The position numbers and the translations under genes are program-made. From the NCBI RefSeq assembly GCF_042665255.1, contig NZ_JBHTCD010000001.1: a DNA stretch of 64,000 nucleotides. The stretch is one strand, 5' to 3'. Positions 35,865 through 44,709 of this stretch are shown piece after piece. Under the pieces are notes generated by a model. That model searched no databases, had not been told where the DNA came from, and saw only the letters and a list, made by a program, of their open reading frames with translations. Every line of letters begins with the position of its first letter. Positions within the stretch are counted from its first letter, which is position 1. The stretch is from Insolitispirillum peregrinum (lineage in GTDB: Bacteria; Pseudomonadota; Alphaproteobacteria; Rhodospirillales; Rhodospirillaceae).

Positions 35865-37952
35865 ATGCGTCCTTATATTCTCAATCCGCTGTTTACCAGC
35901 CTCGACAGCCTGCCCGGACTGGGCAAGCGCCTTGGTCCCTTGTACACCCGACTGGTCGGCGGCAACGGCCATGTGGTCGATGCGCTGTGGCATTTGCCCA
36001 ACGGCGTCATTGACCGCCGGTTCTGCCCGTCGGTTGCCAATGCCCCCGATGGCGTGGTGGCAACGGTAACGGTCGAGATCGAGGCCCATTTCCCCCCGTC
36101 CAGCAGCAAGGGACCATACCGCGTTCGCTGCCGGGACCGCAGCGGCTTTTTGACCCTGACCTATTTCCATGGCCGCCGCGACTATCTGGAAGCCTTGCTC
36201 CCCGTTGGTCAGACGATGGTCGTGTCAGGAAAGATAGAGGTGTTCAACAGCGAACGCCAGATGACCCACCCGGATCATGTGGTGCCGGTGGCCCGGCGGG
36301 CCGAAGTCGAAATTGTCGAGCCGATTTACCCGCTGACTGCGGGCATCACCCAGAAAGTTGCCACCAAACTGGCTCGCGCCGCACTGGCGCTGGCCCCCGA
36401 GTTGCCCGAATGGCTGGACGGCCCGCTGAAAGCCCGGCGCGACTGGCCGGACTGGCGCACCGCCATTGCCACCTTGCATGCGCCACACGATGACGGCGAG
36501 CTGACCGCCTTCAGCCCGATCCGTCAGCGGTTGGCCTATGATGAATTGCTGGCCAACCAGTTGGCGCTGTTGCTGGTGCGGCGATCCAACCGCCATCAGG
36601 CCGGGCGGGTTCTGGAAGGCGATGGTCGTCTGCGGGACGCCGTCGCCGCTGCCCTGCCCTTTCAGTTGACCGGTGCCCAGCAGCGGGCACTGGCCGAAAT
36701 CTACGCCGACATGGCCAAACCGGACCGCATGCTGCGGTTGGTGCAAGGCGATGTTGGCAGCGGCAAGACGATGGTCGCCCTGATGGCGATGCTGGTGGCG
36801 GTCGAAAGCGGTGCACAGGCGGCGCTGATGGCTCCGACTGAAATTCTGGCTCGCCAGCACGCCGAAACCCTCGCCCCGCTGGCCGAAGCCGCCGGGTTCC
36901 GGCTGGCGGTGCTGACAGGGCGCGACAAGGGCAAGGCCCGGCAGGCCCTGCTCGACCGTCTGGCCGCAGGCGAGATTGACATTCTGGTTGGCACCCACGC
37001 CCTGTTTCAGGCCGATGTGCAGTTCCATGATCTGGCGCTGGCGGTGATTGATGAACAGCACCGCTTCGGGGTCTTTCAGCGGCTGGAACTGGCCGCCAAG
37101 GGGCGGAACACCGATGTGCTGGTGATGACCGCCACCCCCATCCCGCGCACGCTGGCCCTGACCCAGTACGGCGACATGGACGCCAGCAAGCTGGATGAAA
37201 AGCCCCCCGGACGCAAGCCCGTGGACACGCGCGTGTTGCCCAACAGCCGGATGGACGACGTGGTTGCCGGACTGGCGCGGACGGTTGCCAGCGGCAGCAA
37301 GGTCTATTGGGTCTGCCCGCTGGTCGAAGAATCCGAGCTGATTGATCTGGCCGCCGCCGAGGAACGCTATCAGTATCTGCAACAGGTGTTCGGCGATCGG
37401 GTTGGCCTGATCCATGGCAAGATGGCAGCGCAGGACAAGGATCTGGTGATGGAGCGGTTCGTCGGCGATCAGCTCGACATGCTGGTTGCCACCACCGTCA
37501 TTGAAGTCGGAGTGAATGTCCCCGCCGCCACGGTGATGGTGATCGAGCACGCCGAACGCTTTGGCCTCGCGCAGTTGCACCAGTTGCGCGGGCGCATCGG
37601 GCGCGGCGACAAGGCGTCGACCTGCCTGTTGCTGTATGTGCATCCGCTGTCTGAAACCGCCAAGGCCCGGCTGGAGATCATGCGCCAGAGCGAAGACGGT
37701 TTCCTGATCGCCGAAGAAGACCTGCGCCTGCGCGGCGGCGGCGAGGTCCTGGGCACCCGTCAGTCGGGCTTGCCGGAATTCCGCCTGGCCGATCTGGCCG
37801 TCCATGGTGACCTGCTGGCAATCGCCCGCAAGGATGCCGCGCTGATCGTCGAGCAGGACCCCGATCTGGAAAGCCCGCGCGGTCAGGCCCTGCGCGTTCT
37901 GCTGTACCTGTTCGAGCGTGACAGTGCGGTCAAGACCCTCAGATCGGGGTGA
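35865..37952 (+). CDS. recG: ATP-dependent DNA helicase RecG
   Basis: RecG reverses stalled replication forks and processes branched DNA. From ATG 35865 it has 695 residues, with an OB-fold wedge domain near the N-terminus (YRVRCRDRSGFLTLTYFHGR...), Walker A GDVGSGKTMVALMAML, DEQH box DEQHRFGVFQRL and motif III TATPIPRTLALTQYGDMD. The C-terminal helicase domain contains RGRIGRG. It is divergent from sdhE and converges with no gap on the DUF502 gene. Confidence 0.96.
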   Translation: MRPYILNPLFTSLDSLPGLGKRLGPLYTRLVGGNGHVVDALWHLPNGVIDRRFCPSVANAPDGVVATVTVEIEAHFPPSSSKGPYRVRCRDRSGFLTLTYFHGRRDYLEALLPVGQTMVVSGKIEVFNSERQMTHPDHVVPVARRAEVEIVEPIYPLTAGITQKVATKLARAALALAPELPEWLDGPLKARRDWPDWRTAIATLHAPHDDGELTAFSPIRQRLAYDELLANQLALLLVRRSNRHQAGRVLEGDGRLRDAVAAALPFQLTGAQQRALAEIYADMAKPDRMLRLVQGDVGSGKTMVALMAMLVAVESGAQAALMAPTEILARQHAETLAPLAEAAGFRLAVLTGRDKGKARQALLDRLAAGEIDILVGTHALFQADVQFHDLALAVIDEQHRFGVFQRLELAAKGRNTDVLVMTATPIPRTLALTQYGDMDASKLDEKPPGRKPVDTRVLPNSRMDDVVAGLARTVASGSKVYWVCPLVEESELIDLAAAEERYQYLQQVFGDRVGLIHGKMAAQDKDLVMERFVGDQLDMLVATTVIEVGVNVPAATVMVIEHAERFGLAQLHQLRGRIGRGDKASTCLLLYVHPLSETAKARLEIMRQSEDGFLIAEEDLRLRGGGEVLGTRQSGLPEFRLADLAVHGDLLAIARKDAALIVEQDPDLESPRGQALRVLLYLFERDSAVKTLRSG

Positions 37953-38606
37953 TCAGGGGGTCGGGGTAATCAGGCCACCGGACACCACCAGCTTGATGCC
38001 GTCTTCCACCGACATGGTCAGGGGCTTCAACGCGGTGCGCGGCACAAACAGCAAAAATCCCGAGGTCGGATTGGGGGTGGTCGGAATGAACACGTTCACG
38101 CAGTCCTCCCCCAGCACTGTTTCAACCTCGCCGCCGGTTGTCCCCGAGACAAAGCCCAGCACCCACAGGCCTTTGCGGGGATATTCCACCAGCACCACCT
38201 GCCGGAAAGCGGTGGATTGCTGGGCAAGGACTGTTTCAAAAATCTGTTTGATGGCGGCATAAACCGACCGGATGATCGGCATCCGGGCCAGCAGACTCTC
38301 CCAACTGCGCACCACAAACCGCCCGACGAACCCCGCGGTCAGCATCCCGATCAGGATCAGGGCCAGCAGCAGGGCAATCACCCCCAACCCCGGAATGGAG
38401 CCGGGAAAGAACACGTCGTACCGCGCCGGGATCAGGCTGCGCACGCCCTGATCCACCCAGGTGATCAAGGCCCACGCGGTATAGAAGGTAATCGCCGCCG
38501 GGGCAGTCACCAGAATGCCGGCAAACAGATAGGCCCGCAAGCGGCCCATGACGGTGACGCGGGGCGGATTATGGCGTGTGGCCTCGGGCGGCGGCGTGTC
38601 AGTCAA
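37953..38606 (-). CDS. DUF502 family membrane protein
   Basis: The 217-residue protein has two membrane segments near the N-terminus (about 26-48 and 75-97), then the DUF502 conserved part (RMPIIRSVYAAIKQIFETV, VVLVEYPRKGLWVLGFVSG, VFIPTTPNPTSGFLLFVPR). Function is unknown, though the family is widespread in proteobacteria. Its stop codon starts on the base after the recG stop, so the two transcripts must overlap or end inside each other's genes. Confidence 0.9.
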   Translation of the reverse strand: MTDTPPPEATRHNPPRVTVMGRLRAYLFAGILVTAPAAITFYTAWALITWVDQGVRSLIPARYDVFFPGSIPGLGVIALLLALILIGMLTAGFVGRFVVRSWESLLARMPIIRSVYAAIKQIFETVLAQQSTAFRQVVLVEYPRKGLWVLGFVSGTTGGEVETVLGEDCVNVFIPTTPNPTSGFLLFVPRTALKPLTMSVEDGIKLVVSGGLITPTP

Positions 38607-38618
38607 CAGAGGCTCCAG

Positions 38619-38984
38619 TTACATGTGGCGGTCCGTGATTGTGCGGATATTGCGCACAAAGATCTTCAGCAAAGCCCGGATAAAGGGATCGGCGGCGTTC
38701 AGCTTGCTCTGGAACTGTTCGCGGCCAACGATAATCAGGGTCGTCTGCTCGGTGGCCATCGCGCAGGCCATGCGGGGTTGATCGTCAACCAGAGCCATTT
38801 CCCCAAAAATGCCCCCCTTGGTCAGCTCTCCCAATACCACTGTGCTGCCATCGGGCTTCACCCGGTGAATCTGGATCTTGCCATCCTGCACCAAATATGC
38901 GCGATCCCCCGTATCCCCCATCCGGAAAACATATTGCCCGGGAAAAAAGACCTTCCGATCAACAAAACGAGAGTCGCCCGCCAT
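38619..38984 (-). CDS. Cyclic nucleotide-binding domain protein
   Basis: This 121-residue protein is a single cNMP-binding domain: a beta-roll with FFPGQYVFRMGDTGDRAYLVQDGKIQI and the phosphate-binding cassette GEMALVDDQPRMACAMA. No helix-turn-helix follows, so it is not a CRP-type regulator by itself. It may be a regulatory subunit or a soluble sensor. It lies 12 bp upstream of the DUF502 gene on the same strand, suggesting co-transcription. Confidence 0.85.
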   Translation of the reverse strand: MAGDSRFVDRKVFFPGQYVFRMGDTGDRAYLVQDGKIQIHRVKPDGSTVVLGELTKGGIFGEMALVDDQPRMACAMATEQTTLIIVGREQFQSKLNAADPFIRALLKIFVRNIRTITDRHM

Positions 38985-39000
38985 ATCCCCTCCGACCTGT

Positions 39001-39104
39001 TAGACCAGCGTGCGTCAAATCTGACGCAGGCACGCTGGTCTAGCCTTTTGTTCTGCCGCGTTGTTTTTGCGAAAACCGGTTCCCACTTTTCGCACAACGC
39101 TCTA
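39001..39104 (+). repeat. Dispersed palindromic element, family B, copy 2
   Basis: This element is nearly identical (about 93%) to 10699-10802, in the same orientation and of the same length (104 bp). It has the 13-bp inverted repeat TAGACCAGCGTGC/GCACGCTGGTCTA and then the TGCGAAAA/TTTTCGCA hairpin, ending CGCTCTA. It occupies most of the 205-bp gap between the cyclic nucleotide-binding and hemerythrin-like genes. Confidence 0.9.
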
Positions 39105-39189
39105 GCCTGTAAACCGTACTGCCAAAGCAGAATGGATAAAACTGAAAACACGCGTCCACGCCCTGTCTGCACCTTGCCGGCAGCACATC

Positions 39190-39615
39190 TCACGCGCCCA
39201 TTCTGGCTACTTTTCGTGCCAGATCAAGGATATGCGGATCATCTTCGGTGATTTCCCGCAATAACAGATGTTCGATTACTTCCGTGACTTTCACCCGCAC
39301 CCCCCAGGACAGTGCCGTCCGTTGGGCCGCTTCGATACTGTCCTGTAAAATTGTCAGCAGGTCACGATGCTCTTGCGCGTGCCCTTTCAGCAAATCAAGA
39401 TCGAGCCACAGGCGCAAGACATGTTCTTCTTCGGCAAAATGCGCCCTTACCCCACGAAGCAAATTGCTGATGTGGGTTTGAAAGCGATGCTCTTCGGCAT
39501 CACACGCTGCCAGCCGAACCTCTCCGGAAAGCCAGAGGAGTTCCTGATGCTGCTTTTCCAGACGGATAAAACTGGCCACTCCATCAGAAAGTCGCGATAT
39601 CTTTTCTTCAGGCAT
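39190..39615 (-). CDS. Hemerythrin-like domain protein
   Basis: The 141-residue, all-helical protein has candidate diiron ligands in the hemerythrin order: His23 (KQHQELL), His59 and Glu63 with His65 (HFAEEEH), His79 and His83 (HAQEHRDLL), His116 and Asp125. Bacterial hemerythrins bind O2 or NO or act as oxygen sensors. The pattern is not perfect at the last ligands, so metal binding is likely but not certain. The gene stands alone between repeats. Confidence 0.75.
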   Translation of the reverse strand: MPEEKISRLSDGVASFIRLEKQHQELLWLSGEVRLAACDAEEHRFQTHISNLLRGVRAHFAEEEHVLRLWLDLDLLKGHAQEHRDLLTILQDSIEAAQRTALSWGVRVKVTEVIEHLLLREITEDDPHILDLARKVARMGA

Positions 39616-39700
39616 TGAATGCCCTCACCAGACGTCAGGACTGCCCCTCCTGTCACCTGTGACCCAGAGTAGCAGCGCCCCCCTCTGACTCCATGGAAAT

Positions 39701-40066
39701 TTGACAGACATGACTCCAGAGCAACAGTCGTCGTCCGGTTTTCGCCTGCGCATGATGATCTGCCAAACCCGCAGGATCGGCATTGCCACGGAAAGCTGTG
39801 CCCCACGCGGGGCCGAAGACATGACACAGGCCCTGCAGCAGGAACTGATCCTGCGCAATCTCGCCCCATGGGTTGACTTACAGGTTGGCCCGTGCCTGGG
39901 GTACTGCTCCCGCGGGCCGAACATGCGTTTGGTTGGGCATCAGCTTTACCACGGTGTCACCCTCGGCAGCCTGAATGACATCTGTACCGACATCATTGCC
40001 ATTCTTGCCGCACAGGGAATTACCCCCTCTGCGCCGGATTTGAGCGAAATCCTTCCGCCCGTTTGA
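39701..40066 (+). CDS. Thioredoxin-like [2Fe-2S] ferredoxin
   Basis: The 121-residue protein has four cysteines in the pattern of the thioredoxin-fold ferredoxins: Cys21 (MMICQTRR), Cys33 (ESCAPRGAED), Cys65 and Cys69 (GPCLGYCSRGPN). The final segment fits a family C-terminus. It may serve as an electron carrier; no partner oxidoreductase is adjacent. An ATG at 39710 is an equally good start. Confidence 0.82.
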   Translation: MTDMTPEQQSSSGFRLRMMICQTRRIGIATESCAPRGAEDMTQALQQELILRNLAPWVDLQVGPCLGYCSRGPNMRLVGHQLYHGVTLGSLNDICTDIIAILAAQGITPSAPDLSEILPPV

Positions 40067-40259
40067 TGCACGGCCATTTGACCGCCAGTCTCTTTGACAG
40101 CGGGGCCATTTGACGACAAGGATCGAAATGGATACGGTGCATGGGCTGTTGGCGATCACTCGCCAGGGCAACAGAGACACATCCGCGTTTTTTCAGCCGC
40201 CGACCCGCTTTGCTCACGGAAGGCTCTGACCACGCAACAACAAACACAGGGAGCCTGCC

Positions 40260-40445
40260 ATGACCACCATCGCCGATGTCGGAGCCGACATGCTGCGCGC
40301 AGCCGCCAATTTCTTTCGCGCCGTCGGGCAGGAAAACCCCGCCCTCAGCGATCAGATGAACCAGAATGCCGCAGCCTATGACAATGTTGCCACCATGCTG
40401 CAACAGGACCCGTCGATGGCCGTTGACGAAGGCTCGATGGCATAA
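40260..40445 (+). CDS. Small hypothetical protein (61 residues)
   Basis: I do not recognise this protein. It is acidic and Ala/Asn/Gln/Met-rich, with no membrane segment or signal peptide (MTTIADVGADMLRAAANFF...). Support for its being real is a good ribosome site (AGGGAG, about 9 nt upstream) and a strong terminator that begins 12 bp after the stop. Confidence 0.6.
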   Translation: MTTIADVGADMLRAAANFFRAVGQENPALSDQMNQNAAAYDNVATMLQQDPSMAVDEGSMA

Positions 40446-40456
40446 GACGTAAAAGA

Positions 40457-40492
40457 AAAACGGGCAGCCCGAGATATCCGGCTGCCCGTTTT
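40457..40492. terminator. Bidirectional terminator after the small hypothetical gene
   Basis: AAAACGGGCAGCC (40457-40469) pairs with GGCTGCCCGTTTT (40480-40492), a perfect 13-bp stem with A and T flanks. It can serve both the plus-strand small gene and the minus-strand gene that ends at 40517. Confidence 0.9.
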
Positions 40493-40519
40493 AGAGCATT
40501 GTGTGTTAACACTGCTCTA
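40492..40519. repeat. Short TAGAGC palindrome at the stop of the 194-residue gene
   Basis: TAGAGCA (40492-40498) and TGCTCTA (40513-40519) enclose GTGTTAACAC, itself palindromic. On the minus strand the outermost TAG is the stop codon of the gene to the right. It is related in outline to family A module one. Confidence 0.65.
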
Positions 40520-41101
40520 CGCCACCAGGTTCAGAACCTCAGCTTTCTGAGCATAGGGCGTATCCCCGGTCTGGACCGCTGTCATACTCTGCATGTAGGC
40601 CGCCGTCGCCTGACGGGCCGCCTGCAGCAATTGGCCACTCCCAATCCAGTCATACCCGTAATACCCCACCCCTTGACTATCGGAAGAGGGTGTCGAGCTG
40701 GCTGTTTCCGCAGCAGCGGATGCTCCCTGCTCTTCCGTGCCAGCGTCTTCCGAACTGGCCGCGGCTTCGCTGGTGCCATCCCCAAGCTTGCTCACCGCAT
40801 CCCGATAGGCCGGCGAGGCCCGATCGACAACTGCGAAACTCCCCCCTCCGGACAGGCGCGACAGCACGTCCTGCAGGCTGGAAAGGGTTGTCGACGACAG
40901 CAAAACCGCCTGGAACGTCATTGGCCGATAGGCTTCGGCCTCATCACGACCCCGTCCTTGCGACGGGTTCCCTTGCGAATCTTTTCCGCTGTCGGTCGTA
41001 CCGGTCTGTGTGATCTGCACCGGACGAACCGGTGATACTGCGCTTATGTTATACGTCGCCAGAGGCTGGCGATTCATGATGTCGGATGTAATCTGTTCCA
41101 T
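40517..41101 (-). CDS. Hypothetical protein (194 residues)
   Basis: I do not recognise this protein. It has no signal peptide or membrane segment. The first half contains YRPMTFQAVLLSSTTLSSLQDVLSRLSGGG. The middle (about 108-148) is Ser/Ala/Glu-rich and probably disordered. The end holds YYGYDWIGSGQLLQAARQATAAYMQS. The Gln/Ser/Thr-rich composition and lack of cysteine recall exported flagellar-type proteins, but that is only an impression. Uniform codon use and a terminator beyond the stop support it as a gene. Confidence 0.6.
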   Translation of the reverse strand: MEQITSDIMNRQPLATYNISAVSPVRPVQITQTGTTDSGKDSQGNPSQGRGRDEAEAYRPMTFQAVLLSSTTLSSLQDVLSRLSGGGSFAVVDRASPAYRDAVSKLGDGTSEAAASSEDAGTEEQGASAAAETASSTPSSDSQGVGYYGYDWIGSGQLLQAARQATAAYMQSMTAVQTGDTPYAQKAEVLNLVA

Positions 41102-41230
41102 GACCCGTCCAACCTTCTGCTGTACGGCTCAATGCGGAAACCCGCCTAGAGCGATTACCACCATCCTGGTACCCCGTGCGTCCGGTACATTAACATTAAT
41201 CCGGGCGTTGGTCGTGGGCAAAAGTGACGC

Positions 41231-41276
41231 AAAACGAAAACGGCGCCCTCAAGGATTGAGGCGCCGTTTTCGTTTT
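41231..41276 (-). terminator. Terminator downstream of tRNA-Pro
   Basis: AAAACGAAAACGGCGCC (41231-41247) pairs with GGCGCCGTTTTCGTTTT (41260-41276), with an inner TCAA/TTGA pair. On the minus strand it is 30 bp past the tRNA 3' end. Confidence 0.88.
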
Positions 41277-41305
41277 CCAGTTTCCGTTGGGGGAACGGAA
41301 TTTAA

Positions 41306-41382
<77 letters not shown>

Positions 41383-41578
41383 ACCGTGCTCCCCAGTCTC
41401 CCGGGCAGGCGCGCAATATATCCAGCACCTCACCCTCTGGCAACAACGAAATGCATGTTTCTCAAACTTTTTTCCAAAAAAAAGGGCCGCCAACGCGACC
41501 CTTTTCATAACAGCCTCAGCCGTAACACGCACGTAAAGAAGTGCGGCACCGATTTCGGGCTTTTCAGGCAGACGGCGG

Positions 41579-42049
41579 TCAATGCACCTTACTCGCCTCG
41601 CGCAGCAGCGTGCTGACGATCGACAATTCGGCAATCACCGACTGCACCACACCCTTGACCTGTTCCGGCAGGGCGGCGACTTCTGATCGCTTCTCCAGCA
41701 CAGAGATGACATCAGCCGGAGCCGGAGCAGCCCCCTGTTCTTCCATCTCATCGTCGGCATCGATCGGGTCGAGCGGCTTCAGGCCACCTTCACGCAGCAG
41801 TTTCTGCACACCCTTGATGGTGAAACCGTCATCATACAACAGGCTGCGAATACGCCGCAGCAAGGCCACGTCTTCCGGGCGATAATAGCGACGCCCACCG
41901 CCTCGTTTCATCGGGCGGATCTGGGTGAACTTGGTTTCCCAAAAGCGCAGGACATGCTGAGGAACATCCAGGTCCTCGGCAACCTCGCTGATGGTGCGGA
42001 ACGCGGACTCCGATTTTGCAGGCCGCCGGGGATCAATGGTTTGTGACAT
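41579..42049 (-). CDS. MerR family transcriptional regulator
   Basis: The 156-residue protein has a MerR-type winged helix domain (FRTISEVAEDLDVPQHVLRFWETKF...RRYYRPEDVALLRRIRSLLYDDGFTIKGVQKLL), a short acidic linker and a C-terminal helix that should dimerise. No cysteine cluster for metals is present. Its position directly downstream of ihfA is conserved in alphaproteobacteria. An ATG at 42061 overlaps the ihfA stop (TAATG); ATG 42049 with GGAAAGGG just upstream is preferred. Confidence 0.88.
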   Translation of the reverse strand: MSQTIDPRRPAKSESAFRTISEVAEDLDVPQHVLRFWETKFTQIRPMKRGGGRRYYRPEDVALLRRIRSLLYDDGFTIKGVQKLLREGGLKPLDPIDADDEMEEQGAAPAPADVISVLEKRSEVAALPEQVKGVVQSVIAELSIVSTLLREASKVH

Positions 42050-42060
42050 TGCCCTTTCCA

Positions 42061-42369
42061 TTAAGCCTTAGCCTCTTGTCCCGCATTGATCTGCCCTTTG
42101 AGCAACTGCGACGGACGAAACACCAGCACGCGGCGGGGGCAGATCGGCACCTCTTCACCGGTTTTGGGATTGCGGCCAACGCGCTGCCCCTTCTGGCGGA
42201 CAGAAAAACTGCCGAACGAAGAGATCTTGACGCTTTCACCAGCGGCCAGAGCGTTGGAAATTTCTTCCAGCACCATTTCCAGAAGTTCTGCCGACTCGTT
42301 CCGCGACAGCCCAACTTCCTGATAGACCGCTTCACTCAACTGAGCACGGGTAATGGTTTGTTCAGACAT
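42061..42369 (-). CDS. ihfA: Integration host factor subunit alpha
   Basis: IHF bends DNA as a heterodimer and assists sigma-54 promoters, replication and recombination. The 102-residue protein has the HU/IHF fold with the signature SVKISSFGSFSVRQKGQRVGRNPKTGEEVPI and the arm region PRRVLVFRPSQLLK. Arg64-Asn-Pro in the arm tip contains the DNA-intercalating Pro. The start at 42369 gives the standard MSEQTITRAQLSEAV; the frame to 42432 adds residues without support. IHF would be relevant to FlbD-controlled flagellar genes. Confidence 0.95.
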   Translation of the reverse strand: MSEQTITRAQLSEAVYQEVGLSRNESAELLEMVLEEISNALAAGESVKISSFGSFSVRQKGQRVGRNPKTGEEVPICPRRVLVFRPSQLLKGQINAGQEAKA

Positions 42370-42461
42370 GTCGCTCTCGCTTTCAGGAGAAAATCCTGGA
42401 ATCACGGTAACGCCATGACAGAAATCCGTCAATATCAGTTAGTTGCCAAAGAGTCAGCGAA

Positions 42462-42488
42462 AGGGGCCAAAATACGCTTTTGGCCCCT
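42462..42488 (-). terminator. Terminator between fabH and ihfA
   Basis: AGGGGCCAAAA (42462-42472) pairs perfectly with TTTTGGCCCCT (42478-42488) around a 5-nt loop. It starts 37 bp after the fabH stop on the minus strand. The T-run after it is short. Confidence 0.65.
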
Positions 42489-42524
42489 GTTTTCAGCTTT
42501 GTCGGAAAAAATCGCCTGTGGCGT

Positions 42525-43499
42525 TTACATGCGGACCAGAGCAGAACCCCAGGTGAAACCGCCACCCATCGCTTCCAGCAACACCAGTTGCCCTTTTTGC
42601 ACCCGGCCATCGCTGACCGCTTCGGCCAGGGCCAGCGGAATCGATGCCGCCGAGGTGTTGGCGTGCCGGTCAACGGTCATCACCACTTTATCCAGCCCCA
42701 TACCCAGTTTGCGGGCGGTGCCTTCGATGATGCGACGATTGGCCTGATGCGGCACCAGCCAGTCGATGTCGCCCGGCTGCAATCCGGTCGCCTCAAGGGC
42801 TTCTTCGACCACCGAAGCCAGGTTGACCACCGCATGGCGGAACACTTCACGGCCATGCATCCGCAACAGGCCGGTGGTCTGGGTCGATGACGGCCCCCCA
42901 TCGACATACAGCAGCTCGCGGTGACGGCCGTCAGCATGCAGGTGGGTGGTCAGGATACCGCTATCGGCCGATGAACCATCACCGGGCGCGGCCTGAAGGA
43001 CCACAGCCCCGGCCCCGTCACCGAACAGGACACAGGTTCCACGGTCTTCCCAGTCGAGAATGCGGGAGAAGGTCTCGGCACCGATCACCAGCGCCGTTTT
43101 GGCCTGCCCGGCCTTGACGAAATTATCCGCCACCGACAGGGCATAGACAAAGCCCGAGCACACTGCCTGCACATCAAAGGCCGGGCCGCCGAAGCACCCC
43201 AGATTGGCCTGCACGGTGGCAGCGGTAGACGGGAAGGTCCGGTCCGGGGTTGCCGTTGCCAACACGATCAGATCGACGTCGGTCCCGGCAATCCCGGCAG
43301 CATCCAGAGCCTTTTGCGCCGCCTTGGTCGCCAGATCAGAGGTCCACTCCCCCTCTGCTGCCATATGGCGCTGACGGATGCCGGTTCTTTCGATGATCCA
43401 CTCATCGGAAGTATCAACCTTGGCCGCCAGTTCGGCGTTTGTTACCACCCGCTCCGGAAGATAGGAGCCAGTACCAACAATAAGCGAGCGCGTGATCAT
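42525..43499 (-). CDS. fabH: Beta-ketoacyl-ACP synthase III
   Basis: FabH condenses acetyl-CoA with malonyl-ACP to start fatty-acid synthesis. The 324-residue protein has the catalytic triad Cys114 (AVCSGFVYAL), His251 (WLVPHQANRR) and Asn281 (DRHANTSAAS), and the N-terminal ITRSLIVGTGSYLPERVVTN. It starts 4 bp after plsX. The rpmF-plsX-fabH order is widely conserved and joins ribosome and membrane-lipid supply. Confidence 0.96.
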   Translation of the reverse strand: MITRSLIVGTGSYLPERVVTNAELAAKVDTSDEWIIERTGIRQRHMAAEGEWTSDLATKAAQKALDAAGIAGTDVDLIVLATATPDRTFPSTAATVQANLGCFGGPAFDVQAVCSGFVYALSVADNFVKAGQAKTALVIGAETFSRILDWEDRGTCVLFGDGAGAVVLQAAPGDGSSADSGILTTHLHADGRHRELLYVDGGPSSTQTTGLLRMHGREVFRHAVVNLASVVEEALEATGLQPGDIDWLVPHQANRRIIEGTARKLGMGLDKVVMTVDRHANTSAASIPLALAEAVSDGRVQKGQLVLLEAMGGGFTWGSALVRM

Positions 43500-43503
43500 G
43501 ACC

Positions 43504-44664
43504 TTACGACGCCTGGGCCGGTTTCCCGGACTGCGACTCTCCGTTACCGCCCGGAGCTGTCGCCGTTAAGTCTTGTTCTGCCGCGAGGCCCCCACCATCC
43601 TCCCCGTCGGCACGGGAAGCAGGTGTGTCCGGGGTTTCTTCGGCACGGCCATGGGAATAAAGACGCTGGCACTCTTCCTTGATCTTGCTGTTCAGATCAT
43701 TGGAAATCAGGTTTACCGCCACACCAATGGCATTGGCAAACCCCAGCGCATCCGTACCACCATGACTTTTGACGCAAACGCCATTCAATCCAATGAACAT
43801 TGCGCCATTATAGCGGCGTGGATCGGTACGTTTGCGCACGCTTTCCAGCGCCCGCCGGGCCAGAAGATAGCCGATTTTGGCAACCAGGCTGGCCTTGAAG
43901 GCATCCTTCAGGAATTGCGAATACAGCTTCGCCGTTCCCTCGGCGGTTTTCAGGGCCACGTTTCCGGTAAAGCCATCGGTGACCACAACGTCAACCGTGC
44001 CCTTGCCGATATCGTCCCCTTCGACGAATCCGTAATAATCCATGGTGCCGAGTTTTTGCTCACGCAGGATCGTTGCAGCCTGACGCAGAGAGTCAGTCCC
44101 CTTCAGATCTTCGGAGCCGATGTTCAGCAAGCCCACGGACGGCCGGTCGATACCCAGCAGGGTGCGCGAAAAGACTTCGCCCATCACTGCGAATTCGACC
44201 AGATTGTTGGCAGCGCATTCCGTATTTGCACCCAGGTCAAGCATGACGCTTTCCCCCCGGATGGTCGGAAGCAATGTTGCGATGGCAGGCCGATCAATGC
44301 CTGGCAACGTGCGGAGGCTCAATTTTGCCATGGCCATCAAGGCACCGGTGTTGCCGGCAGACACGATGCCTGCGGCTTCACCGTCTTTAACTGCCTTGAT
44401 CGCAAGCCACATGCTCGACTGGCGGCCCTGACGAACCGCCTGTGAAGGTTTGGCATCACCGGTCACCACATCCGGCGCATGCCGGATGGTGCAAACCTTG
44501 CGAAGCTTTTTCTTCAACAGGGGAGCAAGACGCGCTTCGTCACCGAACAGCAGGAAATGCACGTTCGGATGGCGTTTCCGCGCAATCTTGACACCCTTGA
44601 GCACCATTTTGGGGGCGGCATCGCCCCCCATGGCATCGAGCGCGAGAACGAGCGGAGCGCTCAA
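43504..44664 (-). CDS. plsX: Phosphate acyltransferase PlsX
   Basis: PlsX makes acyl-phosphate from acyl-ACP for glycerolipid synthesis by PlsY. The 386-residue protein starts LVLALDAMGGDAAPKMVLKG and has LPTIRGESVMLDLGANTEC, VLLNIGSEDLKGTD and VDVVVTDGFTGNVALKTAEG. It has a 40-residue polar, Glu/Gly-rich C-terminal tail beyond the usual end. It lies 45 bp after rpmF. Confidence 0.95.
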   Translation of the reverse strand: MSAPLVLALDAMGGDAAPKMVLKGVKIARKRHPNVHFLLFGDEARLAPLLKKKLRKVCTIRHAPDVVTGDAKPSQAVRQGRQSSMWLAIKAVKDGEAAGIVSAGNTGALMAMAKLSLRTLPGIDRPAIATLLPTIRGESVMLDLGANTECAANNLVEFAVMGEVFSRTLLGIDRPSVGLLNIGSEDLKGTDSLRQAATILREQKLGTMDYYGFVEGDDIGKGTVDVVVTDGFTGNVALKTAEGTAKLYSQFLKDAFKASLVAKIGYLLARRALESVRKRTDPRRYNGAMFIGLNGVCVKSHGGTDALGFANAIGVAVNLISNDLNSKIKEECQRLYSHGRAEETPDTPASRADGEDGGGLAAEQDLTATAPGGNGESQSGKPAQAS

Positions 44665-44709
44665 AGCACTTTCCCCTCAGTAGAACGCGACCGAAGCGAA
44701 AACCGTCAA

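Noticed and set aside
38858..39193. 111-residue minus-strand open frame
   Set aside because: Overlaps the cyclic-nucleotide-binding gene and the family B repeat and shows no family resemblance.
39190..39215. TGGCACG-like sigma-54 element
   Set aside because: It lies within the coding end of the hemerythrin-like gene and drives nothing obvious.
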